64,000 bases of DNA from DATARH01 sp963746885 (GTDB taxonomy: Bacteria; Pseudomonadota; Alphaproteobacteria; ATCC43930; CGMCC-115725). Below are positions 10,022 to 19,608 of the stretch, piece after piece (the first letter of the stretch is position 1; each line of letters starts with the position of its first letter). The notes below the pieces were generated by a model. The model saw only the letters and a program-made list of their open reading frames with translations. It did no database searches and was not told where the DNA came from. Position numbers and translations under genes: made by a program. The DNA is taken from NCBI GenBank assembly GCA_963746885.1, contig CAVVDM010000016.1:1-64000 (forward strand), given 5' to 3'.

Positions 10022-10210
10022 ATGAGACACCTGAAAATCTTGATCACGGAAGAATGTTGCTTGATAGCTACAGTAGTCAGAGCGTTTGTGCGAGAAACTC
10101 TCGATCCGGAAATCAAGGACGAGCTACTTGCCCTTGCCGATGGCTATGACTGGATGGCCATGAATGCCGCAACGGAGCATGAGACGTTTTTGAGACGCGG
10201 GTTCTTTTAG
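10022..10210 (+). CDS. Small hypothetical protein, 62 aa
   Basis: Unrecognised. The translation MRHLKILITEECCLIATVVR continues with a predicted helix containing RETLDPEIKDELLALADGYDWMAMNAA. It is preceded at a proper distance by an AAGGGGAGAA ribosome-binding site (about 10009-10018), which is the main reason to believe it. No signal peptide or membrane segment. Codon use is less GC-biased than the neighbouring core genes, as is the surrounding DNA. It may be regulated from the palindrome 280 bp upstream, but that is inference. Confidence 0.55.
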   Translation: MRHLKILITEECCLIATVVRAFVRETLDPEIKDELLALADGYDWMAMNAATEHETFLRRGFF

Positions 10211-10757
10211 GTCAAAGGCCCGCCGGAGAATTTCGCCCCGCATTCGCCCGCGATAGCAATCGGATCGAGACTTCATCGAGATCGCGTCTTGAACGCGGCC
10301 TCAACGGCGCCGGAATTGGCCGGACCATTTTGATGCCGAGCCCGGAGACCCAGCCGGCTGGGGATTTGGTCCGTCCGCGCCCTACGGCGCGAAATATGCG
10401 ATAATGACTGGATTCGGTTGACCGCAAACGGTCCTTGCTGGCGCGGGTCGGCCGACCGTGCGGCGACGAGTTCGATGCAAAAGCATTTCTGAAAGAGCAT
10501 CCGCAATGTGCGGGGCAGGGGGACTTTTTGTAAAGCAAGCCCAGGCGGCCCTGGGCTCGATTTCCGTGATCTTTGCACCAAGAGATCCCGACGGCGTTGC
10601 TCGAGACGCGCGAAGGGGCGATCATGGTGCGAGCACTTGCCCGGAATATGGAGCAACGTCGAATTCTTATCCCGGGTGATGGGGGGACCGCGCATGGCGT
10701 GGCGCAGATCCGCCCGATCAGGATCCCCATTGCGGCTTCGATGGTGGCTTCGGCGAC
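10211..10757. other. Gene-poor interval
   Basis: No gene I can support on either strand; open frames here have neither ribosome-binding sites nor recognisable composition. The only structure noted is a perfect 7-bp hairpin at 10539-10556 (GCCCAGG, loop CGGC, CCTGGGC) without a T-tract. Confidence 0.5.
10539..10556. repeat. Perfect 7-bp hairpin, 4-nt loop
   Basis: GCCCAGG-CGGC-CCTGGGC. There is no run of T on either side, so it is not a standard intrinsic terminator. It lies in a gene-free interval; role unknown. Confidence 0.35.
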
Positions 10758-11384
10758 ATGGGATTGATGCGTTTCCTGCGGCGGCAGTTCGGCGCGCCGG
10801 ACATGGAGCCGATGCTGCCGCCGGCCCCGCCACCCGAAGTGCCGTCCCCCGTTCCCGAACCGGCTTTGCCGACGCTGCGCCGGCCGATCGTGTCGGCGCA
10901 GCGGCAGGGGAACGTCACGCAATCCGACGGCTCGTCGGCCGGCCAAGACATTCTGCGCTTCGCCGAACGCCGCGACACCCGGTTCGCCGTCGTCAAGGAG
11001 CCCGATGCGCGCCGTGAAATCCTGCGGCTGCAAGATGAGATCAACCACCTCAATCGCCAGCGCCGCCAACTCCGAGACGAACGCGACCGCTGGCAGCGGC
11101 TCGCGCGAGAGCTCGAAGATGAACTCCTCACGTTGCGCCGGGCCGGGCCGCGCGGCAGCGATAGCCCGCTGGCGGCGGCCGACCGGTTTCGCCGCGCCAA
11201 GATGGTGCTCGCACGCCTGACCCATCCCGATAGCAGCGGCCTGACCGGGATCGAGGCGAGCATCCGGGCGAAGCTGTTTCAGGAATTCTGGGCCGAGTTC
11301 GAACGCATCGAGGCAGAAACCACGGCCCGCCATGTGGGCGGTCGCCAGCCGGATATCTTCGCGCAGCCCCAATCGCGCCGATAA
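10758..11384 (+). CDS. Coiled-coil protein with C-terminal J-domain-like HPD segment
   Basis: A 208-aa protein of unknown role. Residues 1-50 are proline-rich and disordered-looking; residues 82-128 form a charged heptad-like coiled coil (REILRLQDEINHLNRQRRQL); residues 142-187 resemble helices II and III of a J domain, with FRRAKMVLARL ending in HPD at 156-158, a loop, and AKLFQEFWAEFERIE. A full helix I of a classical J domain is not evident. If the HPD is functional the protein would recruit DnaK to a coiled-coil partner; that is inference. The start could also be the ATG at 10767. No operon partner; the PKS begins 720 bp downstream. Confidence 0.7.
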   Translation: MGLMRFLRRQFGAPDMEPMLPPAPPPEVPSPVPEPALPTLRRPIVSAQRQGNVTQSDGSSAGQDILRFAERRDTRFAVVKEPDARREILRLQDEINHLNRQRRQLRDERDRWQRLARELEDELLTLRRAGPRGSDSPLAAADRFRRAKMVLARLTHPDSSGLTGIEASIRAKLFQEFWAEFERIEAETTARHVGGRQPDIFAQPQSRR

Positions 11385-12105
11385 TACCCGGGGCCGGGCG
11401 CCATCTTGCGGGGCCGCACGCACCCGCAACCGCGCGGATGATGCGCTCGCGCAGATCCCGCGACATTGCTGCCGGCAGGACGAGTTCCCAACCTACCACA
11501 ACCGACTCGCTTGAATGATCCCTCCCCGATTCGGCGTATCCCTACCTGCTCTGAGTTGCCGATGCCGATCCGCCCGTCCCTGTGATACCGGGTGAGACGC
11601 AGCGGCATCCTTCTTGCGTCGACGACTCGCGCGCCGCGTCCGGCGTCTGCCCTCGGGTTGGGGCTCGGCTGGCTGAAGCGATGGTTGAATTCCCCGGCGG
11701 GCTTCGATAACCTCCGTGAGCGTGTCGTTAATGTTTGATTTTTTGTGAATGTTTTTCATCAACTTAAACAGATCGCATCGGTACCGACAGCTGAGCGATC
11801 GAGCGGTGCAGCATGCACTGTTTAGCCATGCGGATGATGGGGGCGGGGATTGAGGAGCGTCGCCGGGGGGGCGCGGTGGGTCGGCCGCAATCGGTGCGAA
11901 TTGAGGGCAGCAACGTTACGGGGCGCCGACCGGGATAAGGTGTGCAGCGCCGCAGCACGCCGCCATGGTGCGGATCCGGGCGGCGCCGCCGGCTCGGCGG
12001 AAGTCAAGCTGACCGGTGCGGTTGCTTGACAGCACGGGGGCTGTCGCCCGAAAGAACCGCCAAACTGGTTTTTGCGGCCCGGGTGTGTAATGAAGGGGAG
12101 GCCGC
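11385..12105. other. Upstream region of the PKS gene
   Basis: No gene supported. There is an AT-rich patch at about 11725-11770, the likeliest place for a promoter, but no clear -35/-10 pair with correct spacing. A leftward open frame from 11762 (starting MMKNIHKKSN) has a natural-looking first 30 residues and then degenerates into arginine-rich shadow sequence. The last 15 bases contain the AAGGGGAGG ribosome-binding site of the PKS. Confidence 0.5.
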
Positions 12106-15100
12106 GTGGCCAGCCGTCACCCACTTCCCTCGCCACGGAATCGAGTTTGCCTCAGCGCCATGAGTGACGGGTCGATCGCGATCATCGGCGCTTCCTGCCG
12201 GTTTCCGGGAGCCCCCGGTCTGGAGGCGTTCTGGGATCTGCTTATCTCGGGGACCGATGCGATTTCGGAGGTCGACGCGCAGCGTTGGTCGACCCGGTTC
12301 TACTATCACCCCACTCCCGGCGCGCCGGCGAAGAGCTACACGTGGTCGGCCGGTCTGATCGGCGGCGTCGATCAGTTCGAGCCGGCATTCTTCGGGATCT
12401 CGCCGCGCGAGGCGGCGCAGATGGACCCGCAGCAGCGCGTCCTGCTCGAACTGGTGTGGCATGCCGCCGAGGATGCCGGCATCCCGGCGACCAAGCTCGC
12501 AGGCAGCGCCACCGGGGTCTATATCGGCGCTTCCTCGACCGATTATCGCGACCTGCGCCTGGGCGACCCGGCGAGCGGCGATTCCTATTTCATGACCGGC
12601 GGGACGCTCAGCATTCTCGCCAACCGCATCTCTTATGTTTTTGACCTGCGCGGCCCGAGCCTGACCGTCGACACCGCCTGCTCGTCGTCGCTTGTCGCGT
12701 TGCATCACGCATGCGAGGCGATTCGCGACGGGCGCATCGCCTCCGCAATCGTCGGCGGCATCAACCTCCTGCTCGCGCCCTATCCGTTTCTTGGCTTCTG
12801 TCGTGCTTCGATGCTGTCGCGCCGCGGCCGCTGCTTTGCCTTCGATGAGCGCGCCGACGGCTATGTGCGCGGCGAGGGCGGCGGCGCGATCATCCTGAAG
12901 CCGTTGCAGCAAGCGCTCAGCGACGGCGATCCGATCCGCGCGGTGATCCTCGGCACCGGCGTCAACTCCGACGGCCGCACGATCGGCTTGTCATTGCCCA
13001 GCGAGGCGGCGCAGAGCGCCCTGATCCGGCAGGTCTATGAAAAGGCGGAGGTGACGCCCGACGATCTGGCTTTTTTCGAGATGCACGGCACCGGCACGCC
13101 CGCCGGCGACCCGATCGAGGCTGCCGCGGTTGGTCGGGCGCTTGGGCAGGCGCGCCGTGAGAAGCTGCCGATCGGTTCGGTCAAGACCAATATCGGCCAT
13201 TTGGAGCCGGCATCGGGAATGGCCGGATTGATCAAGGCGGCGCTCGCGCTCGACCGAGGCATCGTGCCGCCGACGCTGCATTGCGAGGCGCCGAACCCCA
13301 ACATCCCGTTCGACACGCTCAACCTGCGGTTGGTGCGCGGCGCGGAGGCGATCGCGCCCGGAGCCTGTGCCGGGGTCAACTCGTTCGGCTTCGGCGGCAC
13401 CAATGGACATGCGGTGCTGGCCGCGCCGCCAAGGCCCGTAGCGCCCGCCCGGTCCGCCGAGAATGCGGCGCTGCCGCCCCTCGTGATATCGGCGCGGACC
13501 GAAGCCTCGTTACGCGTGCTGGCGCAAAGCTGGCACGACACGCTGTCGGCGGCTCCCGCCGAGCAGGCTGCCGCATTGTTGCGCGGCGGCGCGCGGCGGC
13601 GCGACCAGCATCCCGAGCGCCTCGTCGCGCTCGGCGCCGACCGGGCTGAGACCGTCGCCGCGCTTGCCGATTTCGTCGTCGGTGCCGACAGCCCCGGTGT
13701 GGTTACCGGCACGGCGGTGCGCGACGGAAAGCTTGCCTTCGTGTTCGCCGGCAACGGCGCGCAGCGGCCGGGGATGGGCCGTGACGTCTACCGCGCGAGC
13801 CCGGCGTTCCGCGAAGCCGTCGCCCAGGCGGATAGCGCGCTGCTGCCGGCGCTCGGCTGGTCGGTTGGCGAACTGATCGAGCGCGGCGTCACGGCCGAGC
13901 AATTGGCGCATGCCGACATCGCCCAGCCGCTGCTGTTTGCGATTCAGTTCGGCATCGTCACCGTGTTGCGCGGTCTCGGCGTCGAGGCGGCGGGCCATAT
14001 CGGGCACAGCGTCGGCGAGATCGCGGCCGCCTGGGGCGCCGGCGCATTGTCGCTCGCCGAAGCCGCCCGCGTCGTCGTAGCGCGCAGCCGACAGCAGGAG
14101 CGGACCCGCGGCAATGGCCGTATGGCGGCGTTGGCGCTGGGCGGCGCGGCAGCCGGCGACCTCCTCGCCGAGATCGGCAGCCCGCTCGAACTCGGCGCGA
14201 TCAACGCGACGCAATCGGTAACGGTCTCCGGCCCGAGCGAGGGGATCGACCGACTAGGGGCCGAGGCGCGGCGTCGCGGTGTCGCCTTCCGCGCCCTCGA
14301 CCTCGATTTTGCCTTCCATTCGGCGGCGATGGACCCGATCCGCGACGATCTCCTCGCCGAACTCGCCGGCCTGTCGTCCGGGGTGCCGCAGACGCTGCTG
14401 GTGTCGACCGTTACCGGCAACGAGGTCGCGGCCGGTTTGCTCGACGCCGAGTATTGGTGGCGCAACATTCGCAGTCCGGTTCGTTTCACCGACGGTATGG
14501 CCGCGCTGGTTGGCGCCGGCTTTCGGATATTCGTCGAGATCGGCCCGAACCCGGTGCTGCAGGCCTATCTGCACGATGCGCTGCGGGCAGCCGAAGGCCA
14601 GGGCCGCGTGTTGCCGACCCTGTCCCGTAAGCAGGAGGGCGAAGACCCGTTTCCGGCGATTGCGGCGCGCTGCCATGTCGCGGGCTATGACATCACCGCG
14701 GCCGCGCAGTTTGACGGGCCCGCGGCGCTGACCGGCCTGCCGCTTTATCCGTGGCAGAAGGAACGCTTCTGGTTCGAACGCACGGTCGAGGGCTCCAACC
14801 CGGCCAACCCGCCCTTCGACCATCCGCTGCTCGGATTTCGCCAGGAAGGGCCGGTGCCGTTCTGGCTCAATCACCTCGATCCGGAGGTGCTGCCGTGGCT
14901 GGCCGACCACGCGGTCGAGGGCATGCCGGTGTTTCCCGCCGCGGCTGTCGTCGAGATGGCGCTCGCCACGGCGCGGCTGCGGCGCCCGGATGCGTCGGCC
15001 ATCGAGGTGGTCGATGTCGAGCTGCGCCGTCCGCTGCCGTTCGACAAGGGACGGTCGCGCGAAATCCGCAGCGTCCTGTCCGGGGAAGACGGCGATTGGG

Positions 15101-18100
15101 AACTGAGCAGCCGCCCGCGCCTTGCCGACGAGCCCCTCACGGTCCACGCCGTCGCGCGGGTGGCGATCGCCGGCGAATACCAGCCGGCGCCGCTGTTCGG
15201 CGAAGCCGCAGCAAGCACCGGTGAGGTCGACGCCGCGACGCTGTATCAGCTCGCCGCCCAGCTGGGTCTTGATTACGGGCGCCAGTTCCGCACCGTCCGA
15301 CATATCGAGCTTATGGGCGACCACGAGGCGCTGGCGCATCTCGACGCCTCGGTCATCGGCGAGCCGCTCGATCCCTACCTGATCCACCCGGCGCTGATGG
15401 ATGGCGCGCTGCAGGGCCTGCTCGCGCTGATCGCGGGGCGCCACGGCGAATTGGACGGGGCGAGTTTTCTGCCCTGGCGCTTCGGTCGGGTGCGCGTCAT
15501 CGCGCCGTTTGCGCGGGTGCCGCATCGGGCGCGCCTGCGGGTCACGCGCCTCGGCACGCGTTCGGCCTCGGCCGATATTGCGCTGTTCGACGACACGGGA
15601 GGCATTATCGCCGAACTGTCCGATTGCTGGTTCCGGCGGATCGAGCTGACCCGCCGAGCCCCGCCCGAAGACACCGCGCTGCGGGTCGATCTGGTTCCCG
15701 CGCCGCTGGCCGAGATGGCCGCCCCTCCCGTGCTCGATCGCCTTGACGAGATTGTGGCGCCGCTGGTCGGCGCTCCGGCAAACGCCACCGGCCCGCGTGA
15801 CGAGCAAGCCCTGCTGCTCGATGCCTTGATGGCGTCGGTAGCGCTGCAATCGGTCCTGGGCGTCGTCGATCCGGATGTGCCGTTCACCCTCGAAGAGGTC
15901 ATCGAGGCCGGCGTCATCGCGCCTGAGTCGGCGGCGTTGTTCCGATATCTGCTTGGTCTCCTCGCGCGGTTCGACGCCGCCTCCGAGGCGGACGGGGTGT
16001 GGCAGATTGCCGGCGCCAACGATCTCCCGGAAATCTCCGAGATCTGGCGCCTGCTGCTCGCCGACGCCCCGGAACTGGTCTCCGAACTCGCGCTGATCGC
16101 CGCGGCGGCGGAAGACATTCCGCGGCTGCTTGCCGATGGCCCGCGGCCGCCCGACGCGTCGCCGCTGCCGATGGTCGAGCATCTGCTGCACGGCTCGCCG
16201 GTCAGCGCTGCCGGCATCGACCTCGTCTGTGCCGCGCTCGCCGAGATCGCGGCGGGCTGGCCGCAAGGGCGGAAGCTGCGGATCCTGGAAATCGGCGCGG
16301 ATGGCGGTGCTACCCGCCGCGTGCTCGATCGTCTGGCGCAATCCAAGGTCGCGCTCACGTACAGCGCGACCAGCCCCGATCCCGAGCAGGCGGCACGGCT
16401 GGGATTTGTCGTTTCTGCCGTTGCCGGCGCCAGCGCCAGCTGCTGGTCGCCGCGCGATGCGGCCGACGATCTCGGCGAGGTGCGCTTCGACGTGATCGTG
16501 TCGGTCCAGGCCGGCGCCCGGTTGCAGATCGACGGGGCGGCCCTGGCGCGCCTGCGCGATCTGCTTGCGCCGGGCGGCGTTTTCCTCGCCGTCGAGCCGG
16601 CCCCGAACACGCTGTGGGATGTCATTTTCGGCCGCTACGCCGGATGGTGGCAGAGCGCCGGCGATATGCCCGAGACGTCGCCGCTGCGCTCGAGCGAGGA
16701 GTGGCGCGGCGAACTTGCGATCGCCGGATTTGCCGATCTCGGAGCGACGCCGTTGGCGACCGGTCCCTGGCCGAGCTCGGTTTTCTGGGGCCGCGCACCG
16801 ACTGAGCTTGCCGCCGCCACCGATGCGGCCGTGGTTCCCCGCCGGGTCAGCTTCATCGCGACGGCTGGCGACGCGGTGCTGCGCGAGCAATTGGTCCAGG
16901 CCGGTCACCAGGTGAACGAGACCAATGCGGAGGCGTTTGCCGCAGCCGGCGGTGATGACGCCGCCGAGGGCGAGGGTGCTGCAGAGGGCGAGGTTGCTCT
17001 CCTCGTCATCGGCGGCGGCGAGCCCGAGATCGAGCAAGCCGCGGAGCTGATCTCGCTGCTGGCCAAACTGGCCGCGGCTGCGGCGCGCCGGCATGTGCCG
17101 CTGTGGCTGGTCACCAGCGGCGCCCAGCAAGTGGCGAACGGCGGCGGCCTGGTCGGTGCGGCGCTGTGGGGCCTCGGGCGCGTTCTGATGAACGAGATGC
17201 CGCGGCTCTCGCTGCGCCTGATCGACCTCGCTCCGGCGATGACTCGGCCGAGCGCGCCGCCGCGATCGTCGCGCGAGTTGGCGACGGCGACCGAAGAGAC
17301 CGAGATCGTCTGGACCGATGCCGGCCGCCATGTGCTTCGCCTGCGCCGCGGTTTGCCGCCGCGCTGGGCTACCGCCGCGGACCAGATCGCCCTGACGAGC
17401 GCGCAGCAGGGCGGGCTCGACGCCTTGGGCTGGCAGACGGTGGTGCTACGACCGGCCGGACCGGGCGAGGTCACGATCGATGTACATGCCGCCGGGCTCA
17501 ATTTCCGCGACATGATGTGGGCGATGGGCCTGTTGCCGGAGGAGGCGCTGATCGACGGCTTCGCCGGCCCGACCTTCGGATTGGAATGCGCCGGGATCGT
17601 TCGTGCGGTCGGGGCCGGCGTCACCGATCTGGCGGTCGGCGATCGGGTCGCCGGCTTTGCGCCCGCCTCGCTGAGTACACAGGTGACGACTGCTGCTCAT
17701 GCGGTGACCCGCATCCCCCCTGACACGAGCTTCGCCGCGGCGGCAACGATCCCCGTCGTGTTCGTTACCGCGGTCTATGCCTTGGGTACGTTGGCGAAGC
17801 TGGCGCCGGGCGAGCATGTGCTGATCCACGCGGCGGCTGGCGGCGTCGGCCTCGCTGCGATCCAATACGCCAAGTATCGCGGTGCGGTGGTCATCGCGAC
17901 GGCGGGCTCCGAGGTCAAGCGGGCCTTCCTGCGCCTCGCGGGAGCGGATCACGTGCTCGATTCGCGCGACCTCGGCTTTGCCGACGCGGTGCGCGCGGTC
18001 AGCGGCGGCAGCGGCGTCGATGTCGTGCTCAATTCGCTGAGCGGCGACGCGATGGAGCAGAGCCTCAGCGTGCTGAAGCCGTTCGGCCGGTTTCTCGAAC

Positions 18101-19605
18101 TCGGCAAGCGCGATTTCTACCTCAATCGGCGGATCCACCTGCGCCCGCTGCGGCAGAACGTTTCGTATTTCGCGATCGATGTCGACCAGCTGCCGGTGCA
18201 GCGCCCCGAGCTGGCGCGCGCGCTGTTGAGCGAAGTGTCCGAGGCGTTGCGCGAGGGCGCGATCCGGCCGCTGGCGCACCGCACTTTCGCGTTCGCCGCG
18301 ATCGGCGATGCGTTCAGGCTGATGCAGGCCTCGGGACATATCGGCAAGCTGGTGCTGGTGCCCAACCGCAATGCCGGCGTCCGGTTACGCCAGGCGCCGG
18401 CGATCGAGCTGCGCCGTGATGGCACCTATCTTGTCACTGGCGGCATTGCGGGGTTCGGCTTTGCGGCGGCGCGCTGGCTTGTCGAGCATGGCGCCGGTTC
18501 GATTGCGCTGTTGGGCCGGCGCGGCGCGGCCACCCCGGGGGCTACCGAGCGGGCAGCCGAACTTGCCGCGCTGGGTGCCGAGGTTCGCCTCTATGCCGGC
18601 GATGTTGCCGACCCGTCCGGGCTCGCCGCGGTGCTCGACGAAATCCGCCGCAGCCAGCCGCCGTTGCGCGGCGTCGTCCATGCGGCGTCGGCGATCGCCG
18701 ATGGGCTTGCCTCCGAACTCGACACCGCGGCGATCGCCGACATCCTGCGGCCGAAGCTCGGGGGTGCGATCCTGCTCGACCGGCTGACCCGCGCCGATCC
18801 GATCGAGCTGTTCCTGCTGTTCTCCTCGGCGACGACATTGCTCGGCGCGCCAGGGCAGGGGGTTTACGTCGCGGCCAATCTTGCCCTCGAAGCGCTGGCG
18901 CGGCAGCGGCGGGCGCAGGGCCGGCCGGCGCTGGCGATCGGCTGGGGGCCGATCGAGGATACCGGCTATCTTGCCGACCGACCGGAGACGCGCGACGCGC
19001 TGGCCCGCCGCCTCGGCGCCAAGCCGATGCCGTCGGCGCAAGCCTTGGCGGGGATCGCGGCCATCGCCGATAGCGGCTTGCCGGCGGCGGCGTTTGCCGA
19101 GACCAGCTGGAACGAGGCGCGGCGCTATCTGCCCATTCTGGCCGCGCCGCTGTTCGCCGAGATGCGCACCGATGGCGGCTCCCTGCCCGGCGACGACTCG
19201 CTGATCGAGCGCCTCGCCGGGCTCGACGCCGAGCAGGCCCTGGCGCTGCTCAAGACCGCCGTCGCCGAGGAGGCGGCGAACATCCTGCGGCTGCCGGCCG
19301 CTTCGGTCGATCCGCTGCGCCCGTTGTCCGAGATGGGGATGGATTCGCTGATGGCGGTCGAGCTGCGGCTGGCGCTGGAAAGCCGGTTGCGGGTCGACTT
19401 GCCGTTGATGTCGCTGGCCGAAGGGACGAGCGTCGCCTCGATCGCCCAGCGTCTCGCCAACGCCGTGACGTCGCGGCCGCAGGCGAACGAGTTGCTGAGC
19501 ATGGCCGAGCGCTACGAGGTGGCTGGCGACGATCGGCTGGCCGCCGTGGCGAGCGCCGCCGATCCGTACGCCCCGACCGAGGTCAAGTCGGCCGCGGCGG
19601 AGTAG
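12106..19605 (+). CDS. Type I highly reducing polyketide synthase, KS-AT-DH-(MT)-ER-KR-ACP
   Basis: A 2499-aa single-module, probably iterative PKS. Numbering from GTG 12106: KS about 24-440 with the DTACSSSL cysteine C192 and histidines H327 (HGTGTP) and H365 (NIGHLEP); AT about 540-850 with GHSVGE S635 and FAFHS H738, a malonyl-type signature; DH about 910-1200 with H935 in HxxxGxxxxP and D1099 in DGALQ; a methyltransferase-like stretch about 1340-1565 with an altered SAM loop (LEIGADGGATR); ER about 1780-2090 with AAAGGVGLAAIQYAK; KR about 2105-2290 with TGGIAGFG and Y2254; ACP with S2414 in GMDSLMAVEL. There is no thioesterase or reductase. GTG 12106 follows AAGGGGAGG, so I prefer it to the internal ATG 12160. 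The order matches fungal FUM1-type synthases. The open frame is uninterrupted. Confidence 0.96.
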   Translation: MASRHPLPSPRNRVCLSAMSDGSIAIIGASCRFPGAPGLEAFWDLLISGTDAISEVDAQRWSTRFYYHPTPGAPAKSYTWSAGLIGGVDQFEPAFFGISPREAAQMDPQQRVLLELVWHAAEDAGIPATKLAGSATGVYIGASSTDYRDLRLGDPASGDSYFMTGGTLSILANRISYVFDLRGPSLTVDTACSSSLVALHHACEAIRDGRIASAIVGGINLLLAPYPFLGFCRASMLSRRGRCFAFDERADGYVRGEGGGAIILKPLQQALSDGDPIRAVILGTGVNSDGRTIGLSLPSEAAQSALIRQVYEKAEVTPDDLAFFEMHGTGTPAGDPIEAAAVGRALGQARREKLPIGSVKTNIGHLEPASGMAGLIKAALALDRGIVPPTLHCEAPNPNIPFDTLNLRLVRGAEAIAPGACAGVNSFGFGGTNGHAVLAAPPRPVAPARSAENAALPPLVISARTEASLRVLAQSWHDTLSAAPAEQAAALLRGGARRRDQHPERLVALGADRAETVAALADFVVGADSPGVVTGTAVRDGKLAFVFAGNGAQRPGMGRDVYRASPAFREAVAQADSALLPALGWSVGELIERGVTAEQLAHADIAQPLLFAIQFGIVTVLRGLGVEAAGHIGHSVGEIAAAWGAGALSLAEAARVVVARSRQQERTRGNGRMAALALGGAAAGDLLAEIGSPLELGAINATQSVTVSGPSEGIDRLGAEARRRGVAFRALDLDFAFHSAAMDPIRDDLLAELAGLSSGVPQTLLVSTVTGNEVAAGLLDAEYWWRNIRSPVRFTDGMAALVGAGFRIFVEIGPNPVLQAYLHDALRAAEGQGRVLPTLSRKQEGEDPFPAIAARCHVAGYDITAAAQFDGPAALTGLPLYPWQKERFWFERTVEGSNPANPPFDHPLLGFRQEGPVPFWLNHLDPEVLPWLADHAVEGMPVFPAAAVVEMALATARLRRPDASAIEVVDVELRRPLPFDKGRSREIRSVLSGEDGDWELSSRPRLADEPLTVHAVARVAIAGEYQPAPLFGEAAASTGEVDAATLYQLAAQLGLDYGRQFRTVRHIELMGDHEALAHLDASVIGEPLDPYLIHPALMDGALQGLLALIAGRHGELDGASFLPWRFGRVRVIAPFARVPHRARLRVTRLGTRSASADIALFDDTGGIIAELSDCWFRRIELTRRAPPEDTALRVDLVPAPLAEMAAPPVLDRLDEIVAPLVGAPANATGPRDEQALLLDALMASVALQSVLGVVDPDVPFTLEEVIEAGVIAPESAALFRYLLGLLARFDAASEADGVWQIAGANDLPEISEIWRLLLADAPELVSELALIAAAAEDIPRLLADGPRPPDASPLPMVEHLLHGSPVSAAGIDLVCAALAEIAAGWPQGRKLRILEIGADGGATRRVLDRLAQSKVALTYSATSPDPEQAARLGFVVSAVAGASASCWSPRDAADDLGEVRFDVIVSVQAGARLQIDGAALARLRDLLAPGGVFLAVEPAPNTLWDVIFGRYAGWWQSAGDMPETSPLRSSEEWRGELAIAGFADLGATPLATGPWPSSVFWGRAPTELAAATDAAVVPRRVSFIATAGDAVLREQLVQAGHQVNETNAEAFAAAGGDDAAEGEGAAEGEVALLVIGGGEPEIEQAAELISLLAKLAAAAARRHVPLWLVTSGAQQVANGGGLVGAALWGLGRVLMNEMPRLSLRLIDLAPAMTRPSAPPRSSRELATATEETEIVWTDAGRHVLRLRRGLPPRWATAADQIALTSAQQGGLDALGWQTVVLRPAGPGEVTIDVHAAGLNFRDMMWAMGLLPEEALIDGFAGPTFGLECAGIVRAVGAGVTDLAVGDRVAGFAPASLSTQVTTAAHAVTRIPPDTSFAAAATIPVVFVTAVYALGTLAKLAPGEHVLIHAAAGGVGLAAIQYAKYRGAVVIATAGSEVKRAFLRLAGADHVLDSRDLGFADAVRAVSGGSGVDVVLNSLSGDAMEQSLSVLKPFGRFLELGKRDFYLNRRIHLRPLRQNVSYFAIDVDQLPVQRPELARALLSEVSEALREGAIRPLAHRTFAFAAIGDAFRLMQASGHIGKLVLVPNRNAGVRLRQAPAIELRRDGTYLVTGGIAGFGFAAARWLVEHGAGSIALLGRRGAATPGATERAAELAALGAEVRLYAGDVADPSGLAAVLDEIRRSQPPLRGVVHAASAIADGLASELDTAAIADILRPKLGGAILLDRLTRADPIELFLLFSSATTLLGAPGQGVYVAANLALEALARQRRAQGRPALAIGWGPIEDTGYLADRPETRDALARRLGAKPMPSAQALAGIAAIADSGLPAAAFAETSWNEARRYLPILAAPLFAEMRTDGGSLPGDDSLIERLAGLDAEQALALLKTAVAEEAANILRLPAASVDPLRPLSEMGMDSLMAVELRLALESRLRVDLPLMSLAEGTSVASIAQRLANAVTSRPQANELLSMAERYEVAGDDRLAAVASAADPYAPTEVKSAAAE

Positions 19606-19608
19606 CCG

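Noticed and set aside
11493..11762. Leftward 89-aa ORF (MMKNIHKKSN)
   Set aside because: The first 30 residues look natural, but the rest is Arg-rich shadow-like sequence, with no ribosome-binding site.
14254..17331. Very long open frame antisense to the PKS
   Set aside because: High-GC codon bias leaves the opposite strand open over long distances; the translation is Arg/Gly-rich with no domain, and the + strand has a full set of PKS motifs.
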